The notes beneath the pieces were generated by a model. It did no database searches, was not told the origin of the DNA, and saw nothing but the letters and a program-made list of their open reading frames with translations. From Loripinus fragilis (taxonomy: Eukaryota > Mollusca > Bivalvia > Lucinida > Lucinidae), in the NCBI GenBank assembly GCA_964019695.1, contig OZ026520.1:32530620-32594619 (forward strand): a DNA stretch of 64,000 bases, written 5' to 3'. Both the position numbers and the translations under genes were made by a program. Position 1 is the stretch's first letter, and the number at the start of each line of letters is the position of its first letter. Of this stretch, positions 1 to 11,780 are shown piece by piece.

Positions 1-39
1 TAATTATGTAAACAGAGTTTATGAGACTGTTATTGTTCT

Positions 40-110
40 TTGACTCTTCCTCTCCGTGCCGTGGGTTGTATGCAGTTTGTGAGTGTGGCATTTTCTGGTC
101 ATACATTCTT
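40..110 (+). repeat. Dispersed tail repeat, 3' end fragment
   Basis: GACTCTTCCTCTCCGTGCCG then GTGTGGCATTTTCTGGTCATAC; same family as 14140-14400. Confidence 0.6.
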
Positions 111-1640
111 TTTACATTGACTTACATATAGTGAAAACATAAATAATCTTCTTGTCTGAAACCACCAGGCCTAGAGCCCTGATATTTGGTATGTAGCCTC
201 AGCTGGTAGATAACATTTAAAGAAGTTCCAATTATGACTCTGAGGCCGAACATGGGCCACAAAGCAGGCCATCAGGAGCGTGGCCAGTTTCAAATAGATA
301 CCTATAGATAAGACGTTTAAAACAAAACTCAGGTGAGCAATCCAGGGTCACTTTGTCCTCTTTTTAATATGTCATTACTTGATATGATATCATTGTACAT
401 GATGAATGCTGTTTCCATTTGAAATGTTTGCTATATAAACGTCATTTTCTTAATATGGCAATGTCCAGATATACAAGTAATAGCAATACATGCATTTTAC
501 AAAATATACCTGAATATCAAAATGCCGGATTTTGAGGTAAAAACGAAAATATTTTAGTGTTTTTTTAAGTATACACGACAGAGATATGTGTAAGTTGAAT
601 AATTCAGCATCGAATTTGAAGCAAGTTAAATAATAACTCTAAATTTTAAAACTTTATCAGCCAGATCCCCAAAATTCGTGTTTAAATATATAAAAAACAC
701 AGATTTTCACCCAAAAATCATGACATTGAAATTTCGGTTTCGACACCATAATTAAATCAGAGTGGACTTGTAAATGACTCAATATTCATTTTTCAATCAT
801 TTTTTGCTCGTGTCTTGTATCTGCTGCTCCAAATGGATTTCAGAAATTCGCAATTTCACTTCTAATAACGCAGTTTTTGTCAAATTTCAACACCACTGCC
901 CCTCTTTGCGAAAGTAATTCCGGCGACCCAAGAAACTTCAACATCTTGTCACATCATTCATACGATCAAATTCCATTTTACTAATGGGGTGGTGTTATCG
1001 GTCAATTTTCGCTAGTTTTTGCTCTACCAATATGACACTCAGTAGGAATATACGCAAAAATTATGGTTTTCTCCTGTAAATACATTCATTATAAAGCAGA
1101 GATATTGTATATTTTAATTCTACACTTTTAATGGTTTGTAATGATTGTACATTGCAGAAATTTGATTAAATCTGAAATGATACATTGCAAATTCCTATAT
1201 AGTTGTGGATGTTACTTGTCAAAAGTCAAGAGTAACATCCCCTACAAATATAGGTCATAATCATTTGTTGCAGTTATACTGGTGGTAAAAGAACAGTTCA
1301 TTGTTGTTGCTTCATAAGTGAAAACAGACTATAAGCAATTAGCAGCAGGAAATATTTAACAAGCCACTTCAGTAGAAATTTAAAAGATCAACTCCACCAG
1401 TTACGTCCGAAACATAAATACAATTTAGTTTTTCCAGGCTGGTGTTGGCAAAATTCATTTTTTTAAATCAAGTTAAATATGTACATGTTTACTCTCAACA
1501 TAGCTTATTTTCAATGTTCACTATTGTAACAAATAACGAGTGTATTTGTATTTAATTGTTGACAATGTTACGTCTATAACAAACAGGGTGCCAGCAAAAA
1601 AAGCTATTTTTAAGAAAGATAATCAATAAACTATCTTTTT
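111..1640. other. Gene A intron or upstream DNA, no gene seen
   Basis: AT-rich, no ORF of note. One imperfect hairpin at 1197-1252 (TTGTGGATGTTACTTG...AGAGTAACATCCCC). Confidence 0.6.
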
Positions 1641-2450
1641 ATACCCCCGCAAACTTCGTTTGTGGTGGGGTATACTGTTTTCACGTTGTCCGTGCGTGCG
1701 TCCGTCCGTCCGTAACGTTTTGTTTCCTTAATATCTTGAAGAGTCATTGTTGGATTTTCATCAAACCTTGCAAACATGTTCATATATACAAGACAAATAC
1801 TTTGGACAACAAAGTAAGGGCTAGGGGCCAATTCTATTAGAGTTATTTCCCTTTGTAGTTCTAAATGGCTTTTAATATAGGGTTTTATGCTTATAATAAT
1901 ATAGGCCATACATGGGCCGATCAACTCCTACCACAGCTTTTGATGGAACAATTTGATACTTTTCCCATACAATGTAGACAGATTGAAATTATCCATGAAG
2001 GAGTTTGGTTTAGAAAAAATAATATTTGACAAAATGACAGCAGTGAGAACTTAGACAATTTTTCCCTAATAGGGCTTTTGTATATGCATAGAGGCTGCCT
2101 TCATGGGCCGATCAACTCCTACCACAGCTTTTAATGGAGCAATTTGATACTTTGCCTATACAATGTAGACACATTGAACATATGCATGAAGGAGTTTGGT
2201 TCAGAAAAAATAATTTTTGACAAAACGACAGCTGTGAGAACTTATGGGCCGATCAACTCCTACCACATCTTTTGATGGAGCAATTTGATACTTTGCCGAT
2301 ACAATGTAGACACATTGAACATATGCATGAAGGAGTTTATAATTTTTTGGTCAGATTCTACTGAAATCTTCTTTTCAAACCACACGTTTTTTCACTGACT
2401 CTTACTGTGCGGGGGGTATCTAATAAGCATTGCTTATTGACTTTTTTCAT
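1641..2450 (+). mobile_element. GTCCG-headed tandem-repeat element, copy 1
   Basis: Starts with the palindrome ATACCCCCGCAAAC...GTTTGTGGTGGGGTAT, then a GTCCGTCCGTCC tract, a conserved 160-bp block (CAAACCTTGCAAACATGTTC), then about three units containing GGGCCGATCAACTCCTACCA and CATGAAGGAGTTTGG. Ends GTGCGGGGGGTATCTAATAAGCATTGCTTATTGAC. Non-coding; frames over it are incidental. Present in gene A intron sequence. Confidence 0.75.
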
Positions 2451-2899
2451 TATGGCTAAAAATGGAAAATACACTAATAAAACCTTCCTCTGAACTACAT
2501 TTCATTGCTCAAATGTCATATTTAATTACTGACAAAGATGTCACACTTTTGTTGCAGTTTAGCTAAGAATGACCATATGTATCGAAGAATATGCTTTTGG
2601 ATTATGAAGTGATATTTGATATCAAAATAAAAGTAAATAACTGCAGTCAATATTTCTTTTTTCAATAAATTTGAATGACATTCGTAGACCTCTCGCGATA
2701 TCTTGTGTATGAATAATGTTTTGATTATGCAATAGCAATAGTTTTACCTGAGAAAACCAATACTTTACTGCAACTTTGGCAAGGCCGACCATGTCCTAAC
2801 TTGAAATATTTTCTGTAACTCTGACTGTCTGTGAGTCGGAAGCCCTTTTCTTTGTCTCATCATAGTGTGTTAGCTTGATAAGAACGCTTCTCTTTGATG

Positions 2900-3312
2900 A
2901 TGCATTGCATAATTAAGGAAGCATCCATGTGAGTTAAATGATTTTGCGTTTTAACATAAACAGAATATAGGGTGAAACTTTGGCGCCAGTAAAATGCATT
3001 AAAATCCCCACCCAGTGGCATAGGCTGCTGTTCGTTCTTACGCGGTGCTTCTGTTGTTGTTGATTCATTGTTTACTGTTCCTCTCATTGGTTTGTGAGGG
3101 ATCTGTGTTTGGTCCTTGTTTTGTTATTCATTACCTAGTGTCCTTTCTAGTTCTGCAATCACATTGACGAGGGAAAGAGGCCTGGCACGTTTTACTTTAA
3201 TTGTCTTCCTGATTACTTGTGACTGTTAGTATACTGGGGCTCTTCCTCACGGTGCTGTGGGTTGGTCTGCTGTATGTGATTGTGGTATTTCCTCATTATA
3301 TTCACTTTCTGA
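2900..3312 (+). repeat. Dispersed tail repeat, older copy
   Basis: TTGTTGTTGATTCATTGTTTACTG, CTTCCTCACGGTGCTGTGGG and GGTATTTCCTCATTATATTCAC match 14140-14400; the first half (AGTAAAATGCATT...GGCTGCTG) matches 13630-13840. Confidence 0.65.
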
Positions 3313-3380
3313 TTAATAAATGTCAACGTTTCAGATGTTGAAACATTGTGACCCACACTCTACTATATACAGTATTACCT

Positions 3381-3562
3381 GTCTTAAGTGGCCACTCAAA
3401 AAGAAGATCAAAAATTGGTTTTCAAGACCGATTATTGCTTAATGCAGGTCAAAAGTATTGCAGAATGTTCGAAGGCATTCTGCAATACTTTCGACCTTCA
3501 TTAAGCTACCATTTGTCATTAATACCTTTGTTTTGTTTATTTTCAAGTAGCCGCTTAAGCTG
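3381..3562. repeat. Hairpin MITE
   Basis: CTTAAGTGGCCACTCAAAA and worn inverse TTTTCAAGTAGCCGCTTAAG; centre AAAGTATTGCAGAATG-TTCGAAGG-CATTCTGCAATACTTT is a perfect stem-loop. Confidence 0.8.
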
Positions 3563-5094
3563 ACCATTATTTCATAGCTAAGTAATTTGCTTGATATTCG
3601 CAAATGTTTTGAATAGCCGGACATCTTAGTGCGTATCAGTGTGACTCAAAGACCAAGACTAAACTAGTTTGCCTGTCTTCTTGCACATTTTAGTCAGGTG
3701 GGCGATCATGGCTATTTATTTAAACCTTTTCATTCAGGGAACTGGTAAACAGGGACTATGGCAAACAGTAAAGACTCAAATAAAACAATTCATAGGGTAG
3801 CATTTCATTATTGTCTGCACTGTTTGCTGAGATAAAAAAAATCTTCACGGACAGAAATACATCGTTTTATATAAATGGCGACCTTCAATCCCTTTAAATA
3901 CAAAATGGACAATTCTATACTTGTTATATCAATATTTATGGGATAATTCAAGAGAATGAAAAGGGGGTACATGGTCCTTTTGAGAAAAGATTAACAGTGA
4001 AAGAGTGAATATACAGTTAAATCGCGTAAGTTTGAAGTCCACTGGACTAGAGGTTTTATTTCAAACTATCAGGAGGAAGACATAAAATTATGACCACCCT
4101 AAATGATTATTATCAGTTGTTTTTCTATCAAACATACGTTTTGGCATGTGAAAGAGACGCCTCAAGGAGACTTTTAGGAAATATTTCTTTTACGCACCTA
4201 AAACACATTTTATCATAGACAGTTATTTAAATGGATCATGCATGATAGGTCATATTCACTAAATTCAGATTTATTTCGAATTAGCGAGTATTTCGTAAAA
4301 TTGAAGTTCAATTTTTGAGGAATTAATGTATACCCATATATGATATTTATTACAGGCCTTTAGTTAAAAGTGCACTACAGAAAAATTATTTTCTTATTTC
4401 TCAACCAAAACATATGTTGTGGGTTCTCAAAAGCACCGTCTCAATGAGACGGTTCTTTTGAGCACCCAAAATTATGTCAAAAGTTATGGGTAAGAACATA
4501 TTTACAATATTATGCAGAAAATTTGTTTTTATCTAAACCTAAAAAATTATAAGTTCCAAAATCTGACTAACCAGCTATATTGCTGATCTTGCATATTTTA
4601 ACTCTTTCTATTCTGATAGATTATCCCATAATTATTGAACATGTGATTTCCAACAATGTGGCATTTGTATATGTGTAGACTCAGATGAGCCTGTGTAGCC
4701 TCCTTTTAAGCTTAGACACTCCTAATGCTGTTCAGCCAGTAGCTTAATAGCCATAAAATGTTCAAGTGACTTGCAAAGGCTCTGATAAGATTGTGTGTAT
4801 GCACAGGTTGATCTGAGGCTTTGCTGGTCGCTAATAACACATTGTTGGAAATTTCATGCTCAGAGATCTCATGCCGCGGCTCTATTGATACAATAAGTAT
4901 TGTAGTGTCCATTTTGTATTTTAAGGAGTTTCAGGTCAAAATTTCTATAAAGCTATATATTTCAGTGAATGAATATTGTTTTGATCAAAGCAAGCCATGT
5001 CCAATTGTGCAGTATTTCATCTGCATCTTCACTGTTTGCCAAAGAAAATAATCCAGAATGAAAAGGGGTTAACAATTTTTCTCTTTTTTTTCAG
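3563..5094. other. Intron sequence, no gene seen
   Basis: Apart from the hairpin at 4421-4467 there is only AT-rich single-copy-looking DNA; open frames under 80 codons lack splice or protein support. It ends in the polypyrimidine tract of the S5 exon. Confidence 0.55.
4421..4467. repeat. Short hairpin
   Basis: GGTTCTCAAAAGCACCGTCTCA and inverse. Non-coding; gene A intron. Confidence 0.75.
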
Positions 5095-5217
5095 ATGCTT
5101 TTCTACACTATGTATAATTCTGCATGGGACGTCTTGGCATATTTGCTATGTTTTATGTTGCTGTTTACAGGATATATGTCTTTTGGTTATCTTGTTTTTG
5201 GGCCTTATCATGTTAAG
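5095..5217 (+). CDS. Mucolipin (TRPML) gene A, internal exon encoding S5
   Basis: This exon of 123 bases (41 codons, phase 0 at both ends) follows a pyrimidine-rich tract ending in CAG and is followed by the donor GTAAGT. The peptide runs from MLFYTMYNSAWDV to GYLVFGPYHVK. A hydrophobic stretch (about residues 14-34) ending in GPYHVK is characteristic of the S5 helix just before the pore of mucolipin channels, which release Ca2+, Fe2+ and other cations from late endosomes and lysosomes. It joins in frame to the pore exon at 9240. The exons for the N-terminus, the lumenal domain and S1-S4 must lie upstream of the window; I found none in bases 1-5094. The family call rests on motif recognition across three exons that join without a frame change. 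Confidence 0.85.
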
Positions 5218-5304
5218 GTAAGTCAAATTAATATGTTTAGGAAATTTCAGCACATTCACTCAACAGACAACAAAGAAAATATACGAATACGTTAATACAA
5301 ACTA

Positions 5305-5630
5305 ACTGTGCTGGGCCCTGTAACGCAGTTGATAACGAGTCCGATTGTTGACCCAGGAATTGTGAGTTGGATCTCAGCCTGTCCCTATACTTCCGTGAAG
5401 ATCGATCATGATACAGTTTTCTATGGTCCTTCCACTGATTCAAGAAGGCCTGTTGTCAGTCACTCGCGAAAGTATGTGCCTTGAGTGCTGGTAAACCGTG
5501 CTGGTAGACCGCTTAATCTAACTTTGCCAAGGAAAAGCGTGGTTAGGTTATCTGACCGTCTCGACACGACCACAGCTGTTGACTGGGACATTAAACTATA
5601 AATCAAATACGCTTACAAACAAAACAACTA
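5305..5630 (+). mobile_element. tRNA-derived SINE
   Basis: tRNA-like head with GTAACGCAGTTGATAACGAG (worn A box) and GAGTTGGATCTCAG (B box), followed by a core with GATTCAAGAAGG and CGCGAAAGTATGTGC and a tail GGGACATTAAACTATAAATC. Same family as 16367-16684. Lies in gene A intron, 90 bp after the S5 exon. Confidence 0.8.
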
Positions 5631-5795
5631 CATACTTGTTGCAGACATAATAACAATTCCATTTCATTAGCAACTAAGATTGTTTATAACCAGCAAAAAC
5701 TGCAACTAGATTGAAGACAGAGATGCAGTTGAAAGCAGGTATATATAGTTAAAGTGTAAAGCTGCAAAAGAGTAAAAATCTGCACATATATATCA

Positions 5796-6354
5796 AAGGG
5801 TTACGTGCATTAAAGGGCTATTTTGGCCCCCTCTAGAGCCAAATCCTGAAAGTTGACCTTCACCGATTTCATCTTATTGGTTTATTAGAAGAATAGCCCA
5901 AATGTAAAATTCTCGCATTTAGTTGCTATGGTAACCAAAATGGCCGCCAAAATAGGCTTTAAATAGAGAAATTGCAATTTAAGGCCAAATTTGAGGCTTT
6001 TGGAGACCAATTTTAATAATAGATATCAGCACAAGCAAATACAAAAAAAAAACCTTTTAATATATTGTGTGCCGTGATAATTCTCAACATCTGTTAAAAT
6101 ATGTTTTTGCTATTTGCTTGTGCTCTATATTAATTCCTCTGTTACATGTCTCAAATTTGCTCCAAAACGGTCATTTTCCTTTTTTTGCGACCATTTTTGT
6201 TACCATAGCAACCGTCAAAGTCGAATCAATACCAGACCTTTACACTTTGGCTATTGTTCTAATAAACTAATAAGAAGAAACTTGTGAAGAGCAACTTTAC
6301 ATTTTTTGACCTCATATGGGGGCCAAAATAGCCTCTTAATGCACGTCCCCCTTT
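5796..6354. mobile_element. Palindromic MITE with paired X-box-like sites, gene A intron
   Basis: Both arms carry ACGTGCATTAA...GGCTATTTTGGCC and its inverse, and the inverted match extends over most of each arm (TTTGCTTGTGCT near the centre). The arms hold GTTGCTATGGTAAC (5922-5935) and its exact reverse complement GTTACCATAGCAAC (6199-6212), which fit the RFX X-box consensus. No coding capacity. It lies between the S5 and pore exons of mucolipin gene A and is unrelated in its ends to the 932-bp family. Confidence 0.8.
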
Positions 6355-6420
6355 TAAAGGAAATAATATCATCTCAAGTTACTTCGCAGGATTATCGACA
6401 TGTCCTTGAAGCAAATGCAT

Positions 6421-6617
6421 GGGCAGATCCAGAGGGAGAGAACAGGGGGTTCGGGGCCCCACCCCCTTGAAAATAACTATTTACTATAGATTTCCTTAGA
6501 AATACTGGTACAGACCCCATTTGAGGAGCAATTGGGTCTAATTGCTTCTCAAATGGGGTCCATACGGTCCTCTGTGAAAAGTCGTTGATGACTAAAAAAC
6601 GTTGTCTGGATCCGCAG
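6421..6617. mobile_element. MITE, GCAGATCCAGA type, with hairpin
   Basis: GCAGATCCAGAGGGAGAGAA at the left and TCTGGATCCGC at the right; inner ACCCCATTTGAGGAGCAATT/AATTGCTTCTCAAATGGGGT palindrome (6513-6565). Related to 38693-39027. Confidence 0.7.
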
Positions 6618-7789
6618 ATAAAATGGCCATTTCATGAGACAGCCCAGGTAATTTAAGTAAGGCAAAATACTCCTATGTTGGTTTATCTAAAGGGTAATAA
6701 GAAAATTCGTTTCAAAATAATATTGTTTTACTGTTGATTTAGTAATAATTCGTTAAATAACATAAACTTCACTGATATTGTCGTATAATGGACAAACTTA
6801 AAACGAAATAAATAATGAAATATTTAATCAATTACTTTGCCATGAAAAGATGGTCTGCAAAATGCAGTACCCAATTGCAATGTTTTGGTTTGAGGACCAA
6901 ATTTGAAGTATACAACAAACAACCATTGCCATGCAATAACCTTAGTGATAAGAACCTTTTCTTATTGGTTAGGAAACCCTCCTTGGAATTGCTTTTTATT
7001 TTACAAACACGTTAACTGCAAGGCTGAAAACAACCATCTAAAATCATTAATATCACCATTTCTGTAAAATATCTGATTTTTCCAGAACATTTGAAAGACA
7101 GTACACAAAGAAAACGTGATTTTGTGACATTTTTTGTATATCAAACATGATGGCAAACTCTATAAAATATCAAAGACAACGAGAATGCATTTGTTATTTA
7201 GTATGATCTCCTGTTCAATAATTACAAAAGTTTATTGTGAACTGCAAAACGAGCTTTCTTAACATCTTTTATTTTCTAAGCATAATGTCTATAAGAGTAA
7301 CTAATTAGATCATATGAAAATTGAAACCTTGTCTATCTTCAAAATCTTACTGAATCATAGATATCTTACCTTATCATTCATTGCCATATTACTATAGCCC
7401 CGCCGTGCAAACCCAGTGTCATTTGGTCGTTAAGTGTTTACACATTATTATCTCCCACCGTTTGTGATTGAGGTGGATGCCTATAGTATCACCGCTGTCC
7501 ATCTTTACATCAGTCATTTTCCACCAGGAAAATAGACTAATAGGGACCCAGTAGCCAAGTGCCCCTAAATCTGGGCTGGGGACCTAAAAACTAAATGTTT
7601 AGGGACCCAGCTTGCCCTTGGAAAAAATGGTAGTACGTAAATGTATGAAGTCTTGTCAAACCTGACACTAGCTGTTGGAAGTTTACAAATCTTAATTCAG
7701 CTATTTACTAATACTGTTAATTAACCCTTAAAGCGCTAATCGACGATAAATTCGCGACATCTTTCCTAATTTTTGAAAAAAATAAGGTA

Positions 7790-7849
7790 TGATATTTCAT
7801 GAGAATCGTCTACCAGCAGACGATTCTCATGAAATACCATCCTTTATTT
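7790..7849. repeat. Short hairpin
   Basis: AATAAGGTATGATATTTCAT, GAGAATCGTCT and inverse across a CCAG loop. It sits between two direct repeats of about 90 bp (7533-7625 and 8032-8112, AGGGACCCA-CTTGC-TTTGG). Confidence 0.75.
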
Positions 7850-8319
7850 GTTAACTTTAAAAAAGTAGCAAAATTTGAAATTGTCGTCTTCTCCAAATTA
7901 TAGGTGGCTCTGTATGGGTAAATATAGTAAATTATTAGAGGAACGTAGATTTTTAGGGTGTCTGACTTCAATTATGAGTAAAGCAAAATTAATGCTTGGC
8001 AATGGTGTTGAAATGAGTTTAAACTTCCGCCGAATCCTGGGCTTCTTAGTTTTGGGCTGGGCCCCCAATCATTTTGTTTTAGGGACCCATCTTGCTTTTG
8101 GCGAAAAAAGGTTAGTCTGTATCCCTGTTCCATAATGGTTTCTTGTCAATACTCCTTGTAAAGTCAGGTACACTGGAGTCATACTTCATAAACATGTTAA
8201 TAGTTATAATGGGCCTCAGCTCGAGAAAACCTGTCTTCGGAGTTTTGCGAACAACAAAGGCACAGACCAGCCTGTGCATCCATGCAGTCTGCTCATTGGA
8301 AAATATCATAAAGTAAGTG

Positions 8320-8402
8320 AGTATGACCAGGAAATACCACGATCACACATTGCAGACCAACCCACGGCATCGTGAGGAAGAGCCACAGAACACTAACAGT
8401 CA
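8320..8402 (-). repeat. Dispersed tail repeat, reverse fragment
   Basis: GAGTATGACCAGGAAATACCAC, CCCACGGCATCGTGAGGAAG is the reverse of the family's 3' end. It follows a fragment rich in CAGCCTGTGCATCCATGCAG. Confidence 0.6.
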
Positions 8403-9239
8403 CAATATATGAACTTAATATAAGCAAACTTTCAATGTTCTAGATAGCCTCTTTACCTCACCTTGTCCTGCCAAGGGTTGCGCTATCTTAACCCTTGGCA
8501 TCACACATGTGGAGTTAATTCTGATTGAGTACGTCTTAAGACGAATGTTGATTCATGACACCGGGTCTCCAGAGACAAATGCGTAATTGATTCACATTCA
8601 GTTTATTAATTTCACAATGCTCAAAAGAACTGTCACATTAAGATGTTTTTTGAGCACTTAAAACATATTTTTGAACTGATGGATAGAAGAAAAAGAAATA
8701 ATTTGACATAAAAAGTTTTGCTTATCTGAACCTATGGAGACTAACAGTCAGTGTATAATCAAATTTGGTGATATAGCTGTCATGTTAATATAAACAATTT
8801 GCCATATAGTAACAGGTATTTTAATACTGAATGGCAGTTTGAGATATTAAAAAGAGAAAGCCAACGGACTTGATACTTGTAAATTTCAAAACAGATTCCT
8901 TAATTTCAGTAACATATGTTGTTGTACACATTGGAATTGTCTCATAGAGGGAATACCATTGTGCACCTACAACATATGTCCATTTAATAAATGAGTGTTT
9001 TTCGCCATAAAGCAGGTTTTTCACAAACTTCTCAACTACTTTTTTGGCATGCGCCTGGATGACAATAATAGATAGCCAATTTTATATTATTGACAGCTTA
9101 TCTTTAGATGTTTCATTGTAATGAAATTCTAACTTGGTAGTTGCCTGATTATAAAACAGTGAAAGTGGATAAAGAATATCCAAAATACTTGTGCGCATAG
9201 TGTACTTAGTACGTCTTATTCTTTAATTTCGTTTTATAG

Positions 9240-9455
9240 TTTCAATCACCATCAGCAGCAGCCACGACGTTATTCGCATTGATCAACGGAGATGAGATTT
9301 ATGCCACGTTTGCCCTGCTAGATGACTTTCAGACGGGAGGCCCTCTTATTGTGATTGTCTATCAGTTCTATCTTGGTTCCTATATCAGCATCTTCACGAT
9401 CATTGTCATCAACTTACTGATAGCTCTCTTTACAAATACTTATGATTCTGTCAAG
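9240..9455 (+). CDS. Mucolipin gene A, pore and S6 exon
   Basis: The acceptor is TTTTATAG and the donor GTAACT; 216 bases give 72 codons in phase 0. The peptide begins FQSPSAAATTLFAL, then INGDEIYATF (residues 14-23), the pore helix and selectivity filter. S6 follows as a long hydrophobic run (about residues 38-66) ending LIALFTNTYDSVK, the mucolipin S6 signature. Well-known mucolipins have NGDD in the filter; here the last residue is Glu, so the acidic charge is kept but the side chain is longer. An open frame also continues past the donor to 9566, but that tail is intronic because the next exon joins in frame at 9455. Confidence 0.88.
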
Positions 9456-9552
9456 GTAACTAATGGATGTACGACTATGTTTCAATACAGTGTATACACT
9501 TTGCTATTAATGTTCATCTTTTATATAATATATACATTTTGCCAATCAGTAG

Positions 9553-9698
9553 AGAACACTAGGTGAGTGTCTTTTGATATCAAGTTTACCAGGCAAGGCT
9601 TTAAGAATGCTTGTTGAATCGCGAGGCTTGCCAAGCGATTCAACATGCATTCTCAAAGCCGAGCAACCTGATATTAAAAGACGCGAACCTGGTATTCT
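9553..9698. mobile_element. Palindromic MITE
   Basis: AGAACACTAGGTGAGTGTCTTTT and an inverse AAAAGACGCGAACCTGGTATTCT; inner CAAGGCTTTAAGAATGC and GCATTCTCAAAGCC, TTGAATCGC/GCGATTCAA. 100 bp after the pore exon of gene A. Confidence 0.75.
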
Positions 9699-9884
9699 AT
9701 TTATCAGTTTACATGTTGGTTTACTCTTCATGACGTAATTATCGATTTTCGTCTCAATTAAATATCATTGCCGACGTCATTTATAAAGTGCAACGTCATG
9801 ATGAACCGATAAAGGTACATAGCGTGAGATAGGCATCGTTTATCAGGTGAACGTGCAACAATGTAGTTAATATGAGAGATAACT

Positions 9885-10110
9885 GATAATGATCATTTTC
9901 AATATAATCTATACATTTTTCCAATAACACATATTTCCAATAATAATCATTTCAATATAATCTATACATATTTCCAATAACACATTTTTTCAATTATACA
10001 TTTTTCTTATAATGAGCATTTCAATATAAGCTTTAATTTTTTTCCGATAATGATCATTTCAATATTTCCAACAATGATTATTTTGCAATATAATCTATTG
10101 TAGTGGCAAT
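9885..10110 (+). repeat. AT-rich tandem repeat
   Basis: Repeats of CATTTCAATATAATCTATAC and TTTCCAATAACACAT in about four irregular units. In gene A intron. Confidence 0.7.
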
Positions 10111-10795
10111 AATTACACGTTTTGTAGTGAACAAAATTGGCTTTATATGTCATTATCCAGTGTTTGTTTACTACTGATGACAATAGGAATATTGAAATTC
10201 ACTGGAGCTTAAAGTTATTGTGCTCTTTTTTCTTGGCATAGCTCTACATAGTCGTAGACGGCCTATTGATAAAGAGAAAAAAGTTCCTGAACCGAAATAT
10301 GATAGTAAAACAGGGAAATCCCATGTAACATCATACCCAGTAAACAATTTTAATAATAAACATTGAACAAAAATATACTGAAAGTTTAATCGATCTACAA
10401 AAGCAAAATATATGATATTATGACTGACTGCCTTGAACCACTTAGCTTTCAGTAAACTATTTATTGGCAAATTGTTTATGTACTTAATATAGTGTAGAAT
10501 TAATATTTAAATCCATCATGGCTGTGCAAAGGACCATTTTTATCATCATAACATTAAATGTTACTGTACTCATTTATTAGAAGTATGATGGTAAACAATA
10601 TCTTAAAAAGGAAAGAATTTCATTCGTTTTCTTTCATGATGTTGGAAAACGTAATAAAAATAGAAAAGACAAAAAATCCGTGCTAAACGTAGGTTTGCTT
10701 TTGTACCACTAAAATGCATAACCCTTGCCATGCTGAATAGTTTTATGAACTAAACTCTTCCCCAAGTTTTATCCTGTTTTCCTGCAGCATTACGA

Positions 10796-11035
10796 GCCCC
10801 GAGGTTATAAAACTTTTCCATGCTCAACTCGGCTGAGCATAAAATTTCTCCTGCTCATAAATGTTAAAAATGCCAACAATTGATGGCATTTTAACATTTT
10901 TAGCATGATAAATACATCATCTGAGAGGTTTAAAGCTAGAAACTTCTTCATTTGTCGGTATTTTAGTTTTTATTGAGCAGTTGAGATTGCCTGCTTGGAT
11001 GAGTTGAGCATGAAAAAGTTTTATAACCTCGGGGC
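10796..11035. mobile_element. MITE, CCCCGAGGTTATAAAAC family, copy 1
   Basis: TIR GCCCCGAGGTTATAAAACTT and inverse, extending to CATGCTCAACTC. Centre has GCCAACAATTGATGGCATTT. Lies 174 bp before the last exon of gene A. Confidence 0.85.
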
Positions 11036-11208
11036 CAGTTGTAAGTATGTATTTTAATTAGAGTAGAAAACATTGTGGACCTGATCAGAAGCCATCTGAA
11101 CTGAATCTACAGTCTTTTCCAAAGAAGGATAAATCTGGGCTGAGCAGGACAAGTGTAAAACTGCTATAACAAATATTTTTGATAAGTGTGCCCTAAATGT
11201 TTTTGTAG

Positions 11209-11559
11209 ACACAGTATGAAGATTCAGATGACAGAACAGAAAGCCCCATGGAGCGGGCTCTTAAACAAATTCTGACTTCGAACGAACATGGAGACTATAT
11301 GGCGTTAAAATCAAACGTCTATAAAATTATCAAAGGTGATGACAACAACAGGCACTCATTTGCAGAGAACAAGTTAAGAACGGAGCTAAGTAAATCAATG
11401 CGGATAACAGAGGAAAGCAACAAAATCATCCTGAAAAAGCCAAGGACCATAAAAGCTTTCATACTTGATGAAGATCAAGAAGAGATCAGTCACGACAAGC
11501 TGTGCTGTCCATTCAAATTTTTAGGAGTCTGGGGTTCAGATGTGAATTGTTTTTATTAA
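11209..11559 (+). CDS. Mucolipin gene A, last exon (cytosolic C-terminus)
   Basis: The acceptor is TTTTTGTAG. The frame continues from the pore exon as TQYEDSDDRTESPMERALKQ and ends at TAA (11557-11559), giving 116 residues. It is a charged cytosolic tail rich in Lys and Glu; the last 20 residues hold an LCCPF motif whose cysteine pair could be palmitoylated, as cysteine clusters are in mammalian TRPML1 (inference). No classical acidic dileucine motif is visible at the very end. With the two upstream exons, 229 residues of this protein are visible, roughly the last 40% of a mucolipin of usual size. A relic of this same exon occurs on the minus strand near 39.5 kb. No AATAAA is obvious just downstream; AATAAT near 11757 is a weak candidate. 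Confidence 0.85.
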   Translation, partial: TQYEDSDDRTESPMERALKQILTSNEHGDYMALKSNVYKIIKGDDNNRHSFAENKLRTELSKSMRITEESNKIILKKPRTIKAFILDEDQEEISHDKLCCPFKFLGVWGSDVNCFY

Positions 11560-11780
11560 TCATATTCTCGCCATTCACTGTGACGGCAATTACCGTCTTC
11601 TCTCTCATCTGTGTAGGATATTGCAAACATTACGTACCCAGATCAGACTGCTTCCTTGTTTATATATTGGGGTTATGCTACAAACAATGTCTTGACTGTA
11701 ATGTTGAATTCAATTTGATTTCGCTTTGAATTAATTCAGTTTCTTCAAAGCAGATGGAATAATGGGAGTTGTTAGACCTG

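Larger units (their letters stand above)
6618..9239. other. Intron sequence between S5 and pore exons
   Basis: Holds direct repeats at 7533 and 8032, a hairpin at 7790 and a reverse tail-repeat fragment at 8320. No exon that fits mucolipin; the S5 and pore exons already join in phase. Confidence 0.55.

Noticed and set aside
9456..9566. Read-through extension of the mucolipin pore exon
   Set aside because: A donor at 9456 and an in-phase last exon with a proper C-terminal tail at 11209 explain the gene better; retained-intron use was not excluded.
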